The position numbers were made by a program, and so were the translations under genes. A DNA stretch of 64,000 nt from Parabacteroides gordonii MS-1 = DSM 23371 (GTDB lineage Bacteria > Bacteroidota > Bacteroidia > Bacteroidales > Tannerellaceae): NCBI RefSeq assembly GCF_000969825.1, contig NZ_KQ033920.1, positions 1,167,672-1,231,671 of the forward strand, given 5' to 3'. The notes under the pieces are model-generated. The model ran no database searches. It saw only the letters and a list, made by a program, of their open reading frames with translations, and had not been told where the DNA came from. Shown one piece after another: positions 54,600 through 64,000 of this stretch; position 1 is the first letter of the stretch, and every line of letters starts with the position of its first letter.

Positions 54600-54962
54600 A
54601 TGAGAATAATCAAAAACAGGAACAACGATGGGCGTCCCAAGTTGCCCCTTACCGAGAAGAAAGGATATAAGGTAACGGTAAAATTTGCCACTTCCGAGTA
54701 TTACGCCCTCAAATCAAAAGCGAAGGAAGCAGGAATGAATCTAAGTATGTTTATCCGAAACGCCTTGCAAGGTTGCGAAATACGACAGCGGTTTTCTGCC
54801 GAGCAGTTGCGTTATATCCTGCAACTGACAGGAATGGCGAACAACCTGAATCAGATTGCCCGAAAAGCTAATGCCGGAGGTTATACCAATGCCCGAAGCG
54901 AGTATTTAAACCTTGCCATGCGAATAGACACCCTATTAACTACGATGGAAGATGATTGCTAA
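54600..54962 (+). CDS. mobC: MobC-like relaxosome accessory protein
   Basis: 120 residues from the ATG at 54600; a TTG one codon earlier is less likely. It contains a ribbon-helix-helix start (VTVKFATSEYYALKSKAKEA), GMNLSMFIRNALQG and LTGMANNLNQIARKANAGG, all typical of MobC. It helps the relaxase open oriT. Its end overlaps the relaxase start by 11 bases. Confidence 0.85.
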   Translation: MRIIKNRNNDGRPKLPLTEKKGYKVTVKFATSEYYALKSKAKEAGMNLSMFIRNALQGCEIRQRFSAEQLRYILQLTGMANNLNQIARKANAGGYTNARSEYLNLAMRIDTLLTTMEDDC

Positions 54963-55878
54963 AATCGTTCAGGGAAGAGGGTTTAAGGGTGTGGTAAACT
55001 ATGTTCTTGATAAAAACAAGGCGGAACTTTTAGCTGCTGATGGCTTGCGATTGAATACAAAGGATTCGGTAGTGAGGAGTTTTATTATCCAAAGTAGCCT
55101 CAATCCCATTGCCAAGCCTGTGGCTCATATCTCGCTCGACTTCTCCGCACAGGACAAGGAAAAACTAACTAATGGCAAGATGATAGAAATAGCCAAGCAG
55201 TATATGGCAAAGATGGGTTACAGCAATACGCAATACCTTATCGCCCGGCACAACGATACTGACCATCCGCATTTACATCTTATTCTGAATCGGATAGATA
55301 GTGATGGTAAGCGTATTTCCGACCAAAATGAGCGAATCCGCAGCACACAAGTGTGCAAAGAGCTTACCATTAAGCACGGACTTTACTTCGCCAGTGGCAA
55401 AGAAAACGTCAAACGCCACCGTTTGCGTGAGCCAGATAAGGCGAAATACGAGATTTATGATGCGCTTAAATTAGCAGTGCCAAGAGCTAATAATTGGCAA
55501 GAACTTGCGACTATATTGGCAAAAGAGGATATTAAAATAGAATTTAAAACTAAAGGGACAACCTCACAAATAGAGGGTGTGAGGTTCACCAAGAATGGCT
55601 ATTCGTTCTCCGGCTCTAAGGTGGATAAGCAGTTTAGCTACTCAAAGATTGACTTCGCCTTACGACAGAATAGTTGTGTAGAGCAACAGTCGAACGCTCG
55701 TGTGACACCTATTCAACTACAAACACAGCAATCGGTTTCAACGGATTCGGATGGTATCGGTCTCGGTGGCTTATTTGATGATTTACTAACTCCGAACCCT
55801 GCTAATGATGCTGAAGAAGATGAGTTTCGCAGACGGATGCAACGCAAGAAAAAGAAGAAACGAGGCTTTAGTCTCTAA
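54952..55878 (+). CDS. Relaxase/mobilization nuclease (MobA-like)
   Basis: 308 residues. It starts MIAKIVQGRGFKGVVNYVLD; the metal site is HNDTDHPHLHLILNRI (HxH) and an N-terminal Tyr (about residue 17) is the likely nicking residue. The C-terminal tail is basic. It nicks oriT and pilots the strand during mobilization. The gene overlaps mobC and is 28 bases before a coiled-coil gene. Confidence 0.9.
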   Translation: MIAKIVQGRGFKGVVNYVLDKNKAELLAADGLRLNTKDSVVRSFIIQSSLNPIAKPVAHISLDFSAQDKEKLTNGKMIEIAKQYMAKMGYSNTQYLIARHNDTDHPHLHLILNRIDSDGKRISDQNERIRSTQVCKELTIKHGLYFASGKENVKRHRLREPDKAKYEIYDALKLAVPRANNWQELATILAKEDIKIEFKTKGTTSQIEGVRFTKNGYSFSGSKVDKQFSYSKIDFALRQNSCVEQQSNARVTPIQLQTQQSVSTDSDGIGLGGLFDDLLTPNPANDAEEDEFRRRMQRKKKKKRGFSL

Positions 55879-55906
55879 TGTATAATAATCTAAAATCAAT
55901 CAATTT

Positions 55907-56482
55907 ATGGCAACAGAAGACAAATGCGATATTATTATCGCCATGCTGGAAGAGCTAAAATCCGGCAATAAAAATCAGAAGTCCCAGCAAATGGACTTTT
56001 CAAAAATAGAATCACTTTCCGAACGGTTGGAAGGTAGTATTAACGCCACCTCCGATGCTACGGCAAAGATGGAGCGTATCACAGATGAGGTTCGCAAACC
56101 CGTAATCCGTGAACGACGCATCACCATTGACATCGTATCGAAAGAAATTGCTTTTCTTCTCATCGGGATGGGATTGGCTATTTCGGTATTGGGTTCGGCG
56201 CTCTATTTCTCCGCCCGCCCAAACTACGACCGCATCGACAATGATTTGAAATATCGCTACATCAAAATGAAGGGTGAAGCTACCCCTGAGCGTATCTCCG
56301 AACTTGAAAACTTGTTTGAAATTAACCGAGACAACACCAAAATCCGCCAAATGAGCAAAGATGTGGAGGATTACGAACGAGCGGTTAAACAACGTGCCAC
56401 TATTGAAGAGCAAGCACGTCGCAAAGCCCTTGAAACTGAGAAATTGAACAATAAGATGCAGAGAATAAAAAAAAGGTTGTAG
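55907..56482 (+). CDS. Coiled-coil membrane protein of the mobilization operon
   Basis: 191 residues: a helical N-terminus, one membrane segment at about 84-108 (IAFLLIGMGLAISVLGSALY), and a charged coiled coil at 110-190 rich in Glu, Lys and Arg. Function unknown; similar genes follow relaxases in Bacteroides mobilizable elements. It is the last gene before the right end of the element. The following 365-base gap holds no gene. Confidence 0.65.
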   Translation: MATEDKCDIIIAMLEELKSGNKNQKSQQMDFSKIESLSERLEGSINATSDATAKMERITDEVRKPVIRERRITIDIVSKEIAFLLIGMGLAISVLGSALYFSARPNYDRIDNDLKYRYIKMKGEATPERISELENLFEINRDNTKIRQMSKDVEDYERAVKQRATIEEQARRKALETEKLNNKMQRIKKRL

Positions 56483-56809
56483 GAACTCAGTATAGATATG
56501 CTTAATTAAAATGAGTCCGATATAAGTGTTTTTTGCATGAGTATAATGAACTGACATTTAAGGTGTAAAAAAGGGTGGGTTTCTTTTCGACGAAAGGAGC
56601 ATACCCTTTTTTTAATACGAATGTTCTTCAGTTGCCCACCGTCCATTTGTTTTTTTGCAAATAACGCGGAATAAACAAAACATCTAACGTCGAGCGCATG
56701 CTTATTGATGTTCTTAATGTAGAGTTGACAGCTCATTTCCATTATCTGCAACTCATCAGTCAAATATAACAGCTTACTCTGCCTCATCTATCTATTTGTT
56801 GCCATGCAC

Positions 56810-56819
56810 GTAATTTTGC
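56810..56819 (+). promoter_or_regulatory. GTAATTTTGC: tolC -7 box and possible right att core
   Basis: It matches both TAnnTTTG (28 bases before the tolC ATG) and the GTAnnTTTGC CTnDOT-type core. Together with 48705-48714, in the same orientation, it may bound the second element. Confidence 0.4.
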
Positions 56820-56847
56820 ATCAGAATAAACTAATTATAGATTTCTG

Positions 56848-57064
56848 ATGAAAAAAGTTTTAATCTTACTGCTTGTACTTGTCCCGTTTGCAGGGAAAGC
56901 TCAAGAATATTCTCTGGAGCAATATCTGGAGAGAGTGGAACGGGAAAATGTGAGTATCAAAAAGGCAGAAAATGATACTAAACAAAGTGCGGAAGATATA
57001 AAAATGGCTCGTTCCGAATATCTTCCCAATATCAGTGCGAATCTGGGTTATCGACGTGATTTAA
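56848..57064 (+). pseudogene. TolC-family outer-membrane efflux protein, 5' part (interrupted by a group II intron)
   Basis: 72 codons with a signal peptide (MKKVLILLLVLVPFAGKAQ) and the first TolC helix (EYSLEQYLERVERENVSIKK, LPNISANLGYRR). The frame then runs into the intron at 57065. Joined to 59555-60630 it gives an uninterrupted 430-residue TolC-like protein, the usual length. The intron is on the opposite strand, so the tolC messenger cannot be repaired by splicing. The gene is probably inactive. Confidence 0.85.
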
Positions 57065-59554
57065 GTAGGCTAAGCACCCAGCGCCTTGTCATATTTCTAT
57101 GGTAGGTTTCCAAATGCTCGCCCCCGAACCGGACTTACACCTCTCAGCGTATCCGGCTCTCCACTAATTTTAGTCTATCTTTCCGTCATGTATCTTTTTG
57201 TGACAACTCCTGCACACGGCAATCGTTTTGCGTTTGCGGGCAATCATGTGTCGTTCCCAGCTTTCCTTACCCTGCAAGTTCTTTAGTTTCCTTACATGGT
57301 GCATAACAAGGTCGTCTGTCGCTCCACATAATTCACACTCATGGGCTTTCAGCCTTTCAACAAGACTTGTCCGCCCCGCAGTATAAATTGTTCGTGGCAT
57401 GGTGTCACATTCCGATTTATAGGTGGGCTTCTTGCGTTTGAAGCCACCGTCGTAAAAGTATCTTTCCTTTACACCTGTTTTAGTCATGTGCTTTATGATA
57501 AACCTACCGTTCTTACGATATTTCTTGTTTACCTTGCGTGTGCGGCACTTATATTTGCCTGCAAACGTTTTGTACATGCTGTATTCCATGATGTACTTGA
57601 AATTATTCAAGGCATGGGCACAGTTGTTGGCTATGGAGTAGTAATTATAGAAACCCACGATTTCCCGATTATAGCTATCAAGGATTTCAAGGTCGTCATT
57701 GAATATCAGTCCCGATTTACATTTCGGTTTCCATATTTCCTTTCCGTTACGGTTTGTCATTTCCAAGACTCCCCAATCGAACAGTTTTTTACGGACAGTT
57801 TCCATACTGACATTCAAGCAGACCCTTTTACCATAGGTTCTTCTTAATCTACCCCGTTTATCACGTCTTTGGTCGTTGGACTTTCTTACAGTAATTTCAT
57901 ATCCGAGAAACTTGGCAGGTCTTTCGGTATGGGTGACAAGTGTCTTTTCATCAGACAGTTCCAATGCCAGTTTATCAGCAAGGAAGTTTTTAATATCTCC
58001 CTTTATCTGTTGCGCATCTTGCTTACTTCCGATAATTCCCACGAGAAAATCATCTGCATATCTCGCATATTTCATTCTCCTGTAATCGGCATCCATTTCT
58101 TCGCCATTGGGATATTTAGCCCGTCCTTGTTCTATTGCTTTCAGTTCAAGGATTAGCTTTACCCTTTGCCTTTCGTCTTTTACGGACTTCAATCTTCGCA
58201 CAATACGTTTTCTTGCATTGCCGAAGTCCAAACTTTCTCTACTGAATTTTCGTTTCTTCCCTTTATCGAATTTGGCTATGTATTCCTTTATATACTTATC
58301 CAGCTTGTCAAGGTATATATTAGCCAATATCGGGCTGATGATACCCCCTTGCGGTGTGCCACTGTAAGTATTGTGGAATTGCCATTCTTCGATATATCCC
58401 GCTTTCAAAAACTTGCGTACTAAGCGTATGAAGCGTTCGTCCGCAATGCGCTCCTTGAGTATGTTTATTAATACATCATGGCTTATATTATCAAAGAAAC
58501 CTTTTATATCTCCCTCTACAAACCACTTTGCACCGCTAAACTCCTTTTGGATGTGAGTTAATGCAGTATGGCAGCTTCGATTGGGTCGAAACCCATGCGA
58601 GGTGTATTCAAAATTTCCCTCGTATATGGCTTCCAATACCATTCTTACTACTTCTTGTATTAACTTGTCATTGAAAGTCGGTACGCCAAGAGGTCTTTTC
58701 TTACCGTTTTTCTTCGGTATGTACACCCTCTTTGACGGTTGGGGCTGGTACGTTTCATCTTTTAACGTATCAATCAACTTTTCAATTCGTTTCAGGCTCA
58801 TGTTGTCAATGGTCTGACCGTCCGAACCTTTAGTCATGTTGCCCTCTTTGGCGTAGATGTGCTGATAGGCAACATAGAACATTTCCTCATTGAACAAAAT
58901 TCTGTAAAGACGTTCAAACTTGTAGCTTACATCCTTACTGTGTTCTGATAGACTGTTTAATACTCTTTCTGGACTTCTCATAATGTCTCTCACATTTTCC
59001 GTTAATTGTATTAATAATTAGCTGCTTCCCTTCGCCATGTACAAGGCGTTACCTTGCTCGGACTACTATGGAAGCTCCGTTACCACTCCGAATTTTCATA
59101 GGTCAAACCTAATAGCCTTTCGGCACTTCGGGATAGGTAATCCCCGTTTATTACATCGTAACTGTTGGCATGATAGATTGTCGGATACGACTTCCGTCCT
59201 TCACTCGCTTACTGCGGTTGTGTCGTGATAAGTTCTTGCTACATTCATACCTATACACTGAAGTAGTATCACGATATGGCGATTGATAGTTACCTTACGC
59301 CATAGCCTAAAGGGGAACCACTCGGACTATCGTTTAATCAATTCGGACTTTATCCTCATATCTATCTTTTCATCTCGCCATTCAGTCGCAGTTTGGTAAC
59401 TAACTGACTTATGACTTTTCCGACATGCTACACTCCCTGCTCGGTTAAGTTTTCCCGAAAACAGATAAGTCGGCTGATGATAGGTTATTTTCAAAGAACA
59501 CTTTCCTAATCTCTTGCCAAAGAGATGTTTACGATGCAACCTTTACGGGCGCAC
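57065..59554 (-). mobile_element. Group II intron (complete) in antisense orientation in tolC
   Basis: On the minus strand the element begins GTGCGCCCG (59554 downward) and ends GCCTAC at 57065. Domain V is visible near the 3' end (GAGCCGGATACGCTGAGAGG, then GTCCGGTTC), followed by domain VI. The reverse transcriptase gene sits in the domain IV position. Removing exactly 57065-59554 restores the tolC frame. Length 2,490 bases. The intron structure and the reverse transcriptase look intact, so it may be mobile. Confidence 0.9.
57170..58993 (-). CDS. ltrA: Group II intron-encoded reverse transcriptase/maturase with HNH endonuclease
   Basis: 607 residues. RT domain with LGVPTFNDKLIQEVVRMVLE, SGTPQGGIISPILANIYLDK and the catalytic YARYADDFLVGI (about 310-321); the maturase X domain follows (about 400-500). 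A C-terminal HNH domain is seen as CELCGATDDLVMHH and CRSCHKKIH. It helps intron splicing and copies the intron into new sites. It is transcribed opposite to tolC from within the intron. Confidence 0.92.
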   Translation of the reverse strand: MRDIMRSPERVLNSLSEHSKDVSYKFERLYRILFNEEMFYVAYQHIYAKEGNMTKGSDGQTIDNMSLKRIEKLIDTLKDETYQPQPSKRVYIPKKNGKKRPLGVPTFNDKLIQEVVRMVLEAIYEGNFEYTSHGFRPNRSCHTALTHIQKEFSGAKWFVEGDIKGFFDNISHDVLINILKERIADERFIRLVRKFLKAGYIEEWQFHNTYSGTPQGGIISPILANIYLDKLDKYIKEYIAKFDKGKKRKFSRESLDFGNARKRIVRRLKSVKDERQRVKLILELKAIEQGRAKYPNGEEMDADYRRMKYARYADDFLVGIIGSKQDAQQIKGDIKNFLADKLALELSDEKTLVTHTERPAKFLGYEITVRKSNDQRRDKRGRLRRTYGKRVCLNVSMETVRKKLFDWGVLEMTNRNGKEIWKPKCKSGLIFNDDLEILDSYNREIVGFYNYYSIANNCAHALNNFKYIMEYSMYKTFAGKYKCRTRKVNKKYRKNGRFIIKHMTKTGVKERYFYDGGFKRKKPTYKSECDTMPRTIYTAGRTSLVERLKAHECELCGATDDLVMHHVRKLKNLQGKESWERHMIARKRKTIAVCRSCHKKIHDGKID

Positions 59555-60630
59555 ATAGAAATTACATGTATATCAATGGCGATCAGGAGGGGGAGCAAGG
59601 AATTCCCAATAAATTTCCTGTGAACTTCAAAAACGCACTCAACGGAGGAGTTACACTGGAACAATCCATCTATAACGCCCCTGCCCTTGCGAACCAGAAA
59701 ATAGCGAAGTTGGCAAATGCCTATGCAAAATTGTCGCAGGCAGACCAGACCAATGAGGTGGTTAAGCAAGGCACGCTTCTTTTTTATCAAGTGCTCTATG
59801 CGAAGGAGTCGCTTGTAATTTTAGAGGAGAATAGCGCATTGGCACAAAATCAATTCCAACAAGTCAGTGAGATGTTTACTAACGGACTTGCCAGCGAGTT
59901 TGCCATGAAGCAGTCCGAACTCTACTATCAGCAGACATTCCCTGATATCGAGAATGCCCGAAAAACAGTAGAAAACCTGATGCGTGAACTCCGACTGCTT
60001 GCCAATATAGCAGAAGACGAGCCTTTTGAGGTAAAAGGCAGGATTGTCGTGCCTGAAGATATTACAGAGACAGAAGAGCAAAACATCTCACTTGAAAACA
60101 CCTTGAAAATGGAGCAGGGCGCCAAGCGGGTGGATTTGGCAAAGCAGGAAATAGCACTATCTAAGGCCGCCTATCTTCCCAAAGTCACTCTTGGACTGGG
60201 TTACAGTTTGGATGCTTATGACGATAAGTTTCAATTCAAGAACAGAAACGGAGTCGGACACGGAGCAATTAATGTTAGCGTTCCCATCTTCTCCGGCGGA
60301 TACAACCGATCGAAAGTACGGAAATCAACTCTTGCATACGAAAAGAGTCAAATGGAATATATTGATTTGGGTAATCAGTTGGAGACGGAGTATCGAAACC
60401 TGCTGGCAGACAAGAGGCTTGCTTTAACCCAAATCAGCACCAACCGGAAGTTGGTGGAACTGGCAGATAAGGAGATACAGGCTTCGGAGGAGAAACTCCG
60501 TCTGGGGCTGGTTACCAATCTTGAACTTCGAGAAACTCGTGTTTCCTATATTCAGGCAAAACTGCAATTGCTCAACGCTGCCCTGGATTATCAGGCGGCT
60601 GTGGTGAATATCGATAACTTACTGAAATAA
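59555..60630 (+). pseudogene. TolC-family outer-membrane efflux protein, 3' part
   Basis: 358 codons in frame with the 5' part after intron removal (junction codons read LNRNYMYINGD). It contains the second TolC repeat, long helices (ALNGGVTLEQSIYNAPALAN, AYLPKVTLGLGYSLDAYDDK) and the ending AVVNIDNLLK. An internal ATG at 59566 might start a truncated product lacking the signal peptide, which could not reach the outer membrane. It is followed 21 bases later by the adaptor gene. Confidence 0.85.
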
Positions 60631-60651
60631 CAAATTAAAACAGATTATAGC

Positions 60652-61689
60652 ATGAGAAAGATTGGAATGATTGCAGGAGCGATAATCCCCTTACTGGGAT
60701 TAGTCGCCTGCGGCTCAAAGGCAGCATCGGAGAAAACGGCGGATAAATCACAAGACACGGCGGTCATTGTCTCTACGGCTCGCATAGCGTTTGATGACGG
60801 CAGTGAGGAAAAACTCTATCACGCAGAGGTACAATATGGACGTTCTTTCAAGTTTGCACCACAGGCAGACGGCATTGCCACCCGAGTGATGATTCGTCCC
60901 GGGCAGAAAGTATCTGAGGGGCAGGCGCTCATCGCTTACCCGGCCCAAAATCATCAACTTCAAGTGGAGCAACAACAAGCCATCTACAAAGATATGCAAG
61001 GCAAACTGGAAAAACAACAGGCTTTGCTTGCCAAAGGCTTCGTAGCTCGTCAAACGGTGGAAGACCTCGAACTGGAAGTAAAAAACAAAGCGAAAGAGAT
61101 ACGGATACTGGAAGAACAATATGTGGTAAAAGCCCCTTTTTCGGGCACTATAACGGATGTGTCTGTAACACAAGGAGACCATGTAGTGGTTGGTACACAA
61201 CTTTTTATCCTGTCCGAAACGGACAAACTCTCTGCGGAGTTCTTTGCTTCGATGGACGAAGCGTTACGAATCAAGGAGGGAGATGATGTGGCTCTTGAAT
61301 TAGGTTCGTTGCCGGAGTTACAAGGCAAAGTAACCCAGAAAAGCACCATCATGGATGACACACGCAAGGCATATCGAATCAGAGCAGAATTCAATAATCA
61401 GCAAGCCGTTGCAGCCGGAGGAGTTACAGCTAATGTCAGGATGAAGCTGACGGGAAGTAGTAATTCCATTCGTGTGCCACTGACGGCAGTGGCTTCTGTC
61501 GAGGGCAAGGATTTGATTTACAAGTGCATTCACGGTCAAGCCACCGCCACCCCTGTGCGGATCGTTCGCATCGTAGGGCAACAGGCTGTGGTCGAAGGCA
61601 GTGTGGAGCCGGGGGATGAATACGTCATTGTGGGCGTAGAAAAAATATCAGATAAATCCGCAATTAAATCTATGACTTCCAACTTATGA
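60652..61689 (+). CDS. RND efflux periplasmic adaptor lipoprotein
   Basis: 345 residues with a lipobox (LLGLVACG, Cys near 20). Barrel-sandwich (biotinyl-lipoyl-like) halves flank a helical hairpin (about 95-160: QQQAIYKDMQGKLEKQQALL), then VVKAPFSGTITDVSVTQGDHV and a beta-barrel. It links the RND pump to a TolC channel. The gene overlaps the RND gene by 4 bases (ATGA). Confidence 0.9.
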   Translation: MRKIGMIAGAIIPLLGLVACGSKAASEKTADKSQDTAVIVSTARIAFDDGSEEKLYHAEVQYGRSFKFAPQADGIATRVMIRPGQKVSEGQALIAYPAQNHQLQVEQQQAIYKDMQGKLEKQQALLAKGFVARQTVEDLELEVKNKAKEIRILEEQYVVKAPFSGTITDVSVTQGDHVVVGTQLFILSETDKLSAEFFASMDEALRIKEGDDVALELGSLPELQGKVTQKSTIMDDTRKAYRIRAEFNNQQAVAAGGVTANVRMKLTGSSNSIRVPLTAVASVEGKDLIYKCIHGQATATPVRIVRIVGQQAVVEGSVEPGDEYVIVGVEKISDKSAIKSMTSNL

Positions 61690-64000
61690 AAATTACGAAA
61701 TTTGCAATAGATCGTCCCGTTACCACCACGATGATTGTCGTAGCATTGGCATTCTTCGGAGTAATGGCTTATTTGAACGTAGGTGTCAATATGATGCCGA
61801 AAGTGAACAGTCCTTCCATTATGGTGACCACCGTTCTACCCGGAGCAACACCCGAAGAGCTGGAAAAGAGTGTGACCGAAAAAATAGAGAAAGAGGTTTC
61901 CGGATTGAGCAATCTGAAACGGGTTATCTCCTATTCGATGGAAAATGTGTCGACCGTACAAGCGGAGTTTCGTTCCAGCAAGAACGAAAACGAAGCGATG
62001 AACGAAGTCAAGGAGAAGGTGGAGTTGGCTATGGCTGAGATGCCGCAGTCTATTGAACGCCCGGTGATACAAAAATCAAATATCAGCGACGCTCCAGTAC
62101 TGACCATCGTGATGAGCGGCAACAAATCCGGTAAAGAACTATACGACCTTGCCGACAACAAACTGAAAAACCTCTTTACCCGTATCAACGGAGTCACGAA
62201 AGTGAATATTATCGGTGGTGAAAAACGTGAGATCAAAATACTGGCAGATATGCGCCGTGCCGCCGAATTGGGTTTAAACCTCACTCAGGCGGGTCAAGCC
62301 ATTCAGGCTGCCAACACCAAGCTGCCCGGTGGCACGTACGACTACGACGGCATGAATTTTTCTGTCGAAACCGGACAGGAAGTATCTTCTGTGCAAGCTA
62401 TCAGCGAACTGATGATTTCGCACAAAGGGTATCCGCTGTCTGTCCGTGAGTTTGCCGTAGTGTGCGACAGCATCGAACGCCCTACGAATAAATCGACTTT
62501 CCACGACTTGCAAAATGACCGATATTACAGCAATGTTGTTACACTTAATATCCTCAAAGAACCTAATGCCAACGAGGTGAAACTGGCACGTGCCATCAAG
62601 GAAAAACTACCTGAATTTGAGCAAGAACTGCCCGAAGGCATCACCCTGAGTATTCCGTTCGACAACTCCGCCTACACGGAAAGTGCCGTGCACGATGCTT
62701 TGCTGAACGTCATTCTCGGCATTATTCTTACCGGAGCGATCCTCTATCTCTTCATCGGCGACTATCGTACGGTGATTATTGTAAGTATCTCTATTCCTAT
62801 CTCGCTCATTGCCAGTTTTATCGTATTGAAGCAGTTTAATGCCACGCTCAATATGATGACCCTGATGAGCTTTGCCGTCTCCATCGGAGCCCTTATTTCC
62901 AACTCCATTGTGGTGATTGAGAATATTATCCGTCTGAAAAATGAAGGAATGCCCATCAAGCAGGCAGCCATAGAGGGTACGTCCGAGGTGACGATGGCGG
63001 TGATTGCATCAACGGGAACCAATCTGGTGGTTTTCCTGCCGATGGCGATGATGTCGTCCATGATAGGGGTGTATTTTGTGGAGTATGCACTGACTATCTC
63101 GGTGGCCACCGTCTTCTCGCTGCTCGTCTCATTCACACTGACACCGATGCTTGCCAGCATTCTGTTGAAGAAAGATTTGAAGGCAACCAAGTTCAATCAT
63201 TTTCTCGACCGTTTCTTCAATCGCCTCTCCGAACGCTACGGGCGTTCGTTGGATGTGCTGCTTGCTAAAAAACGTCGTGGGGTTCTGCTTTTTGTTGGGA
63301 TGATGTTTATCTTCATTGCGTCTTTCGGTCTATTGAATTTTATTGACTTCAATTTTATGCCGAAAGAGGATATGAACCGTGTATATGCGGAGGTTGAGCT
63401 TCCGGCGGGTTCCTCGCTGGAGACCTCAGGCGAATATGCCAAAAAATTAGAGCAGATTATCATGCAATACCCCGAAGTAAAAGCACTTCAAACGGTAATT
63501 GGCGAAAAAGGCATCATGCCCAAGGGTCCGAACCTGCTCAAAATAGTGGCACACTTATACCCGGCAGCCGAACGCAATCGGAGCAATATACAACTGTCGG
63601 AAATGTTGAAGGTGCAACTCGACAGCATCCCGTCGGTCAAATCATTGGTATCTGCCAACGGCATTGAAGGCGGTCTGCCGATTTCATTTATGTTGCAGTC
63701 GGAAAACGTAGAAGAGCTCAAAGCTACGAGTGCCAGAGTAGAAGCTGCGTTGCAGGAGATGGACGGAATCTCGGGCTACGAGGCAAACAACCGCAACGGA
63801 AACCGTCTTATACGTGTTATTCCAAGACAGGAAATTGTTTCGAGGCTGAACTTGACCGTATTTGATGTGGCAACTGCTATCAACAGCGGCATAAATGGCT
63901 CCAAAGTAGGTGTGTATAAAGAGAGTGGAAAGGAATATGACATCCGTATCAGCTACAACGAGCAAGACATCAGCGACATAGCACGCATCAAGAATATTCC
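61686..64000 (+). CDS. RND-family efflux pump, inner-membrane subunit (3' end beyond the window)
   Basis: The first 771 codons of an expected about 1,000. TM1 (about 12-30: TTTMIVVALAFFGVMAY), the porter domain, and TM2-TM6 are visible, including GTNLVVFLPMAMM. Where most proton-driven RND pumps have two Asp in TM4 (VDDAI), this one has SIGALISNSIVVIENI (Ser405, Asn406, Ser407). Coupling by another residue or ion, or a different substrate class, is possible. It overlaps the adaptor gene by 4 bases. Confidence 0.9.
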   Translation, partial: MKITKFAIDRPVTTTMIVVALAFFGVMAYLNVGVNMMPKVNSPSIMVTTVLPGATPEELEKSVTEKIEKEVSGLSNLKRVISYSMENVSTVQAEFRSSKNENEAMNEVKEKVELAMAEMPQSIERPVIQKSNISDAPVLTIVMSGNKSGKELYDLADNKLKNLFTRINGVTKVNIIGGEKREIKILADMRRAAELGLNLTQAGQAIQAANTKLPGGTYDYDGMNFSVETGQEVSSVQAISELMISHKGYPLSVREFAVVCDSIERPTNKSTFHDLQNDRYYSNVVTLNILKEPNANEVKLARAIKEKLPEFEQELPEGITLSIPFDNSAYTESAVHDALLNVILGIILTGAILYLFIGDYRTVIIVSISIPISLIASFIVLKQFNATLNMMTLMSFAVSIGALISNSIVVIENIIRLKNEGMPIKQAAIEGTSEVTMAVIASTGTNLVVFLPMAMMSSMIGVYFVEYALTISVATVFSLLVSFTLTPMLASILLKKDLKATKFNHFLDRFFNRLSERYGRSLDVLLAKKRRGVLLFVGMMFIFIASFGLLNFIDFNFMPKEDMNRVYAEVELPAGSSLETSGEYAKKLEQIIMQYPEVKALQTVIGEKGIMPKGPNLLKIVAHLYPAAERNRSNIQLSEMLKVQLDSIPSVKSLVSANGIEGGLPISFMLQSENVEELKATSARVEAALQEMDGISGYEANNRNGNRLIRVIPRQEIVSRLNLTVFDVATAINSGINGSKVGVYKESGKEYDIRISYNEQDISDIARIKNI

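Noticed and set aside
57170-58993. Retron or defence-associated reverse transcriptase
   Set aside because: Intron ends, domain V and the maturase and HNH domains identify a group II intron.

Overview
The window looks like a chromosomal segment of a gut Bacteroidales, most likely Parabacteroides or Bacteroides. This is inferred from four things: promoters of the Bacteroidetes type (a TAnnTTTG box about 20 bases after a TTTG/TTG), fused anaerobic cobalamin enzymes, BfmA/BtgA, RteC-like and DUF3876-type mobile-element genes, and surface lipoproteins with a Cys just after a hydrophobic leader. No rRNA or tRNA gene and no CRISPR array was seen.

Bases 1-27,000 are ordinary backbone. The 3' end of an anaerobic corrin-ring operon (CbiT part, CbiG-CobM fusion, CobK-CbiD fusion) is followed on the other strand by an AAA-ATPase/nuclease-fold gene, a lipoprotein and a btuFCD-like importer behind a cobalamin riboswitch. 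A separate precorrin-2 methyltransferase (cobI) lies divergent to btuF. Then come fhs, an esterase, poxB, a MATE exporter, a cupin, a CPBP protease, an Lrp/AsnC regulator divergent from metY, a ketopantoate-reductase-like gene with an AraC regulator, an M28 peptidase, an alpha/beta hydrolase and a MarR-GNAT fusion. An orphan promoter-plus-terminator unit at 19,648-19,738 may encode a small RNA.

Bases 27,000-48,460 are an AT-richer accessory region. It opens with palindromes and a fragment of an excisionase-like gene. A block at 27.8-32.2 kb follows in which several small genes (GNAT, AraC, VOC and a short ORF) carry small deletions or frameshifts. Next is an HTH / DUF3876 / HTH module, a structured non-coding element, a solitary KAP-type NTPase and a tyrosine recombinase. 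A qatABCD anti-phage operon follows, with qatA split by a -1 frame change. Then come mobilization genes with an oriT-like repeat cluster, an RteC-like gene broken at a G tract, a flavodoxin and a LuxR regulator. A second copy of the HTH / DUF3876 / HTH / structured-element module ends in the stub of a second recombinase gene. The two copies of the non-coding element show compensatory base changes, which is evidence for a folded RNA.

Bases 48,460-56,820 are a second mobilizable element: two tandem tyrosine recombinases, RhuM-like and RhuM-Fic genes, two HTH genes, DUF3408, MobC, relaxase and a coiled-coil membrane protein. GTAnnTTTGC sites flank it, matching the CTnDOT-type target. Bases 56,820-64,000 hold a TolC / adaptor / RND efflux operon. 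Its tolC gene is interrupted by a complete group II intron in antisense orientation, and the RND pump lacks the usual Asp pair in TM4.
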